Source: Tetracentron sinense (lineage: Eukaryota; Streptophyta; Magnoliopsida; Trochodendrales; Trochodendraceae). From it: 64,000 nt of DNA. This document shows positions 47,384-53,300 of this stretch, in pieces. Every line of letters starts with the position of its first letter. Positions within the stretch are counted from its first letter, which is position 1. A model generated the notes under the pieces. The model was not told the origin of the DNA, searched no databases, and was given only the letters and a program-made list of their open reading frames with translations. The translations under genes were made by a program, and so were the position numbers. The DNA is taken from positions 31,939,965-32,003,964 of the forward strand of contig CM026557.1 of the NCBI GenBank assembly GCA_015143295.1, written 5' to 3'.

Positions 47384-50300
47384 GTTTATATTTTCCGATT
47401 AGACGATATAAGGCTTCCAACATGTATACATGGCAGGGTTGGGAGTTTCTGCAAGCTAATGGAAATATATATACTTGAAGGTCAAAAATGTTAATCTAAA
47501 GGGTTGAAGAGCTTCGGGAGAAAAGGGATATGACTTGGAACTTGAAAATTTGTAGTATAGTGAGGGAGAAATTTTTTAATAGTGACAAAAATAATCAATA
47601 GGTTGGGCTTGATTAAGGGTATAATAGGTAATTTGGTTTTATTCACTCACTAGTGGTCATGGAAATAAAAATCGTCGAAACCGATACGAAACAGGCGATA
47701 CGTATAGGTATCGGAAGACCCCTGTACGATATTATACTGATACGAAACAGGCGATACATGTCGTTTACTAGTTATGTTTTAATTCAATGTAGAGTTGTAG
47801 TTGTGTTTGCTACTTTGTCTTTGAGTCGCTTCCCATGATTTTATATTTCGTAACTTTGATTCCTATAAACTCATTTGATTTTTTTTTAAAAGAAAAAAGA
47901 AAAAATTATATATATCATCCGAAACCGATACGTATAGGTTTCGGTTGGGACTGATACATCCCACAAAACCGTATTTTTAATCCTTGCTAGTGGTAGTATT
48001 TTAATTTTCTTTTCTTTTCTCAATAAAAAGGTAATGAGGAGAGGGGACTATCACCATTCTGACCGTGTTCCTCTCTCTCGCTCTCTCTTATTTTTCTTGA
48101 AGGTTATAGTAAGAAAATTTGTGTGAAGATGATTTCTATTAAATGTCTCGTAAGTCTATTTGAAGGTTGCATCTTTTTATCATTATAAACGTTAACTAAT
48201 CTGTCTATTTAATGCTAGATACATTTTTTTCTTTTCTCCATGAAGTCCATTTTCTTCTAGTTCAAACTTATGCATTTATTAATATTAGGTTAGTTTTGTA
48301 CTCCCTGGTAAATATTATGCACAAGATCTTGGTCTTTAACCATGTTGATATTTTGCAATATTTTTATAGTTCAAGGAGGACTGTAACACGGAGAAAAAAA
48401 TTGCTTACAAGCTCAAATCATGCACTGAAAGGTCCTTGTGGTTGGAGAATGAAGACAAAGTTCAGCGCGACCTCTTTGATCTTCTTAAGGTAGAATATAA
48501 TGTCAGGGAAAGATGTGTACTCTTCAACTTTTCATTGATCATTTTATTGTGACTACTCATTTATGTTGGTTATATTTGCGCAAGTCTGTCCTAAACAATA
48601 CTATTGCCATGACTGGTCATATACTTCGAAGTATGATATTATTTGTTTGGTTGGATTTGCAGAATATTGTTCTTATCAGAGATCCAGAGGATGCAAAGAG
48701 TTTTTATCCTCGTTTTAATCTTGAAGATACATCGAGTTTTGAAGATCTAGATGATCACAGGTACATGAATCATTGTGGACATCTCAATATTGAGAAAACA
48801 GACTTCTAATCTATCGTCTGATTCAGAATTGTATACTAATAGTTAAATAATTTAGGAATGAATGTTGCACTGCATGTTCTACTTTGTGCTGACATTTTTG
48901 TGTTTCCTTAGTAAAAAGAAGTTGGAGCGCAATCCTTATCATTCCTTTCTATAAAATGTCTCTTATTGGTTGCTCATTGATATACAGTAAAAATGTATTG
49001 AAAAGATTATACCATGATTACTATTTCCAACGGCAAGAAACTCTTTGGCGGCAAAATGCACTGAAGACCCTGCCTGTCCTCTTGAACTCGTCAGATATGT
49101 TGGCCTGTGGAGAGGATCTAGGATTAATTCCTTCTTGTGTTCATCCCGTATGTTATTTCAACTTGTTTTTTGTTTCTATTTATTCTTTTTAGTATTCTAA
49201 ATCAAGTGAAAATTCCAATCTGTCTGTGAACTCCGATTGGGTGATTTTTATCCAGGTAATGCAAGAGCTAGGATTAATAGGTTTACGCATTCAGCGTATG
49301 CCAAGCGAACCCGGTCTGGAGTTTGGAATTCCTTCTCAGTACAGCTATATGACTGTAAGGTCCTATAACCTTGGCCCTTTCTATTGTATTTGTGTTAGTG
49401 AGAGAGAGTTTTATACTTCTAATCCATCTTACAAAGCTACTATACCTTATAGCCGTATTGTGACATAAAGAGTAGGGTACTTTAGGCTATTTTTGATAAA
49501 CTTTTTTAAGGATAAGATTCTTCTTTCCCAGATGGGTATACTGATGTAGCCATGGAAGCAATGGCCTAAACTTGAGGTTTAACCTAACAAAATAATCCAA
49601 CAAATATTGTACTCTTCAGGACAGCAAGGGTATATTCATAATCTAACCTCAAAATAAACCTAATTTTGAGTGACTATGAGTGATGTATTTAGGGTTTTGA
49701 ATGATTTCTAAGGTTTAAAAGTATGGTTAAGGGTCAAAAGAACTGGTAGGGGCAATCTGTAGTATTCTGGAAAAATAGGGACTAAACTGTATCTAAGGTT
49801 AATTGCTCGAATGAAGCTCAAAACATTAGGGTTTTCTAATGTTTCTAACTAGGATTTCGAGTAGCACTTGGCAATCAGAAGAGGTTTAGGATGGAATACA
49901 AAGCCTAATATAAATCTAGGGTTTAGAGTTTAGATCCAAGTCAAAATTCAAAATTTCCAAAATAAAGCAAATCTGAAATTTCTGGAAAATAAAAAAGAAT
50001 GATCCGAAACCTCAAACCTGAATTAATAGTAGGGATTAAAAAATAGAGTTCTTTGAAGTAACTTTCTAGGGTTTCTTAACCCTAAAGTTTCTAATTCTCT
50101 TTCTTCTTCAATGATCCGAACAGCAGTGAAAAACTTTTCTTCAAAAATCACAGCAACAATAGAAATGGGAAATATTTTCTAAATTCTAATAAACAATCTT
50201 CTGGATTCAGCACCATTAGCTTAATTCAATAAGAAACCTTTCTCATTCAATAATCAATTCAAAATTCATAAGCTCCACTCCAAAGAAAATAACATAAGTA

Positions 50301-53300
50301 TATATATATATAGGAAATAATCACCTCCTTGCTGGTGGAGCGAAGGTAGGCGTCTTGTCCCACTTTTCTCGCCACGTGTTCCCTTTTCTGCTCCCTTTAA
50401 CTGTGGTTAAGATTCACTAACCCTTAGCGTTAAAGCATCTAACCTTGGTTTTTAGAAAAAATTAACTACAAGGGTTAAAACTTGTTCACCATAGTTCAAG
50501 AGCAGTTGAAGGGGCTTTCTGAGGGTGAGGAGCAATGGTCCTCTCCTCGCCGGAGGGAGGACTATCGCTCATATATATACTAGTAAAGGTGTGTGTACTT
50601 TGCATGTATTAATTTTTTACTAATAAAATTAAAAAATATTTTTTTTTCGTGAGTAAACCCGAAGTAGTCACTCCAAAAGGATGGGATTAGTTTCAAAAGT
50701 GGCAAAAAAATACGAAAAGTTCTTAGAATCTGAAATATTTTTTAATTATTAATGAGCACTAATGTTATACAATAATAAGTAAATCAACACAGACCTGAGC
50801 AATGATTGTAGGTCCTCCTTGTGAGGCAAAGAGCTTCTCTTGTTTTACCATATCCATTATCAAAGTTGTAAAAATTTCATCTAATTCTAAATTAGAAATA
50901 AACAAATAATCAGTCTTAGAAAGCTTTGTGAAAAAAAGAATAATAAAAAATCAAGAACAAACTTTGTATAATTACCATGAAAATAGAATTCATTGTTCAA
51001 AACTCGACAGTTGGCATATTATGCAACAACATAGGAAATTTTCTAGTAAAAAGAGAAAAATAATATGCTAAAAGGCTTGTAATATAAATGATATCTACAC
51101 ATAAAATGTTGAACATGAAAATAATTTCATTGCGAGATTATACTGAATAAAAAAATTAACCATATAATCTATTTAATTAAAAATATTACTAATTTATTAA
51201 AAAAGTATAAAAAATCTGATAACGATTAGACTTGTAAGCATTCCAAAATATGTAAGTCTCAGTTGCATCAAGCCCACCTTCCTTAGCTTTCCTTTTCAAA
51301 TTTGGTCACATCTAAATCCAAATAATAACATAGATAATTGTAAAAAAGAAAATAGAAAAATCCAAACTTATAGCCAAGGAAGATATCCAAAACATAATAA
51401 ATCCAATCTAAAAGAAAAAAAACTCAGAAAAGTTGTGGTCTCTTGTAAAAGAAAGTGTATAAAAATGTAATAACCAACACCCCTATAACCTCATTTATAT
51501 AAATATACTGTTAATGAACGTATAAACAAAATGGGATTTACATAAGATAGAAATATTTTCTGATTGAAGAGAGAGAAGAAACGTAAAACATCTTGATCAC
51601 TAAAGATAAATAAGGACTATCTAATAAAAATTCATAATCACGTAAGATAAGTAAGGGCTTTCTAATAGAGTCCTTCCAAGTCTCTACTAAATAGAGATTC
51701 CTTACTAATAATAATAACAAAATCGAGAGAACTGTTTACTAATATTCTTTATAGTGGATCCTACTAATTAAAGCACTAAATTCTAATTACTAAAATAGAC
51801 TCTTATTAAAATCTAATAAAATAATATAATATGTGTGTTACAATGTCTTAAGGGAAAATTATTAAAATCTAAATTTTGTTGAAAAATTCTTAAAAAATCT
51901 TGTGCCTTTAATAATAAAAGGATATAGGGGGAGGGGATCGCCGTCCAACATTAATTCTCTCTAAATAAAATTCTTACTCGTGATGGTAAATTAAGACGTC
52001 TTCTAAATTAACTAAAATTCCTATTTAGATTCTAAATAATCAACTTAAAATTTACCATAAAATTACTATTAATAATAAATTACAAATGACTTTTCTAACT
52101 CTAAACAACTACTAAAATATTCCTACATAGACTCCTAAAAGAAATAACCCAAGTAAACAAATAATGTAAAATTGCTACTACTTATCAAACTGCCACTGAT
52201 TTGGGAGAAATCAAATTTCTTATGAAATGTGAGCCCCTGCCATCCTGCTGGGTGAGTTGGACCAGATGGATCCATGTGGGGCCCACAGTAGAAAACCTAG
52301 ATCTTTAGGTTCTTTGTGCCCCCCCCCCCCCCCCCCCCCCCCCACTTGAAAAGAACTATACCTCAGTTTTGATGCTTCATTTCAACAAAAATTCCTATTT
52401 TCACATGACTGCAAATTTCTTAAGTAAACCTTCTTGCATGGATGAAAAACAATAAAGGCTACAAATTTGTACTTGTGTGTATCTAACTTCCCAATCTCAC
52501 AATTGTATTTGCCTGGAATGACAAAATTAATGCTTTCGATAGGTGTAACTACCTTTTTGGATTGTTTGATGTAGGATAGAATGAGGGGTCCTTCATTTCA
52601 AATTTTGGAGAAACTTCAAGATTTCACTCACAATCGAGTTATGGAGGGAGTTAGGCTAATACAAAATTATAAATAATTCCAGATAATATTTAGGTTGTCT
52701 CAAATCTCAATTGACATATTAGGGCTAGTTCATTAGGAATCCCAACCAATTAATTAAAAGTAATACTCAAATCAAATCCCTTAATAATACTCTTTTGAAA
52801 ACAACTAAATCTTCCATGAATAACTTCTCATCAAATTTTAGGTTTTAGATAAATTTCAAAAATATGCTAGTGAATCTGTTCATGTAAATCAAATATGGTG
52901 ACTTAAGATCTAAGATTTCTAACTCAATATCTCAAATCAAGCCGTTCAAATTTCCCCAATTCCAAATTTAACCTGAATATAAGGTTTCTCTAAATTGTAG
53001 AGATTATCAAATTAAGCCTAAATCTTGATCCAAAATAATTGAAATCACCAATCAATGATCAATTCGTAATGACCGAAATATAGCCTTAAGTGATGTTGCG
53101 TTTCAATCAATTTAAACCCTCAAATTTAGGATTCGGCGGCTAGGGTTTTGAAGCAAAGAGAAAACCCAAAGTTCTAATTTTTACTACTTTGAAATAACAG
53201 AAAATTCAAGACTTTAGCAAGTTGCAAAATTCATGACAAAAGCATATATATTGGGGGTGGGATTGTCATCCCTTCTAATTAAGAATCTTAACTCATAATG

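Larger units (their letters stand above)
43430..48369 (+). other. DPE2: DPE2 intron 15, 4.9 kb
   Basis: GT-AG intron confirmed by exon continuity. It holds a hAT-like MITE carrying a 2.3-kb solo LTR, a second hAT-like MITE, a probable SINE and (AT)n tracts. Confidence 0.92.
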
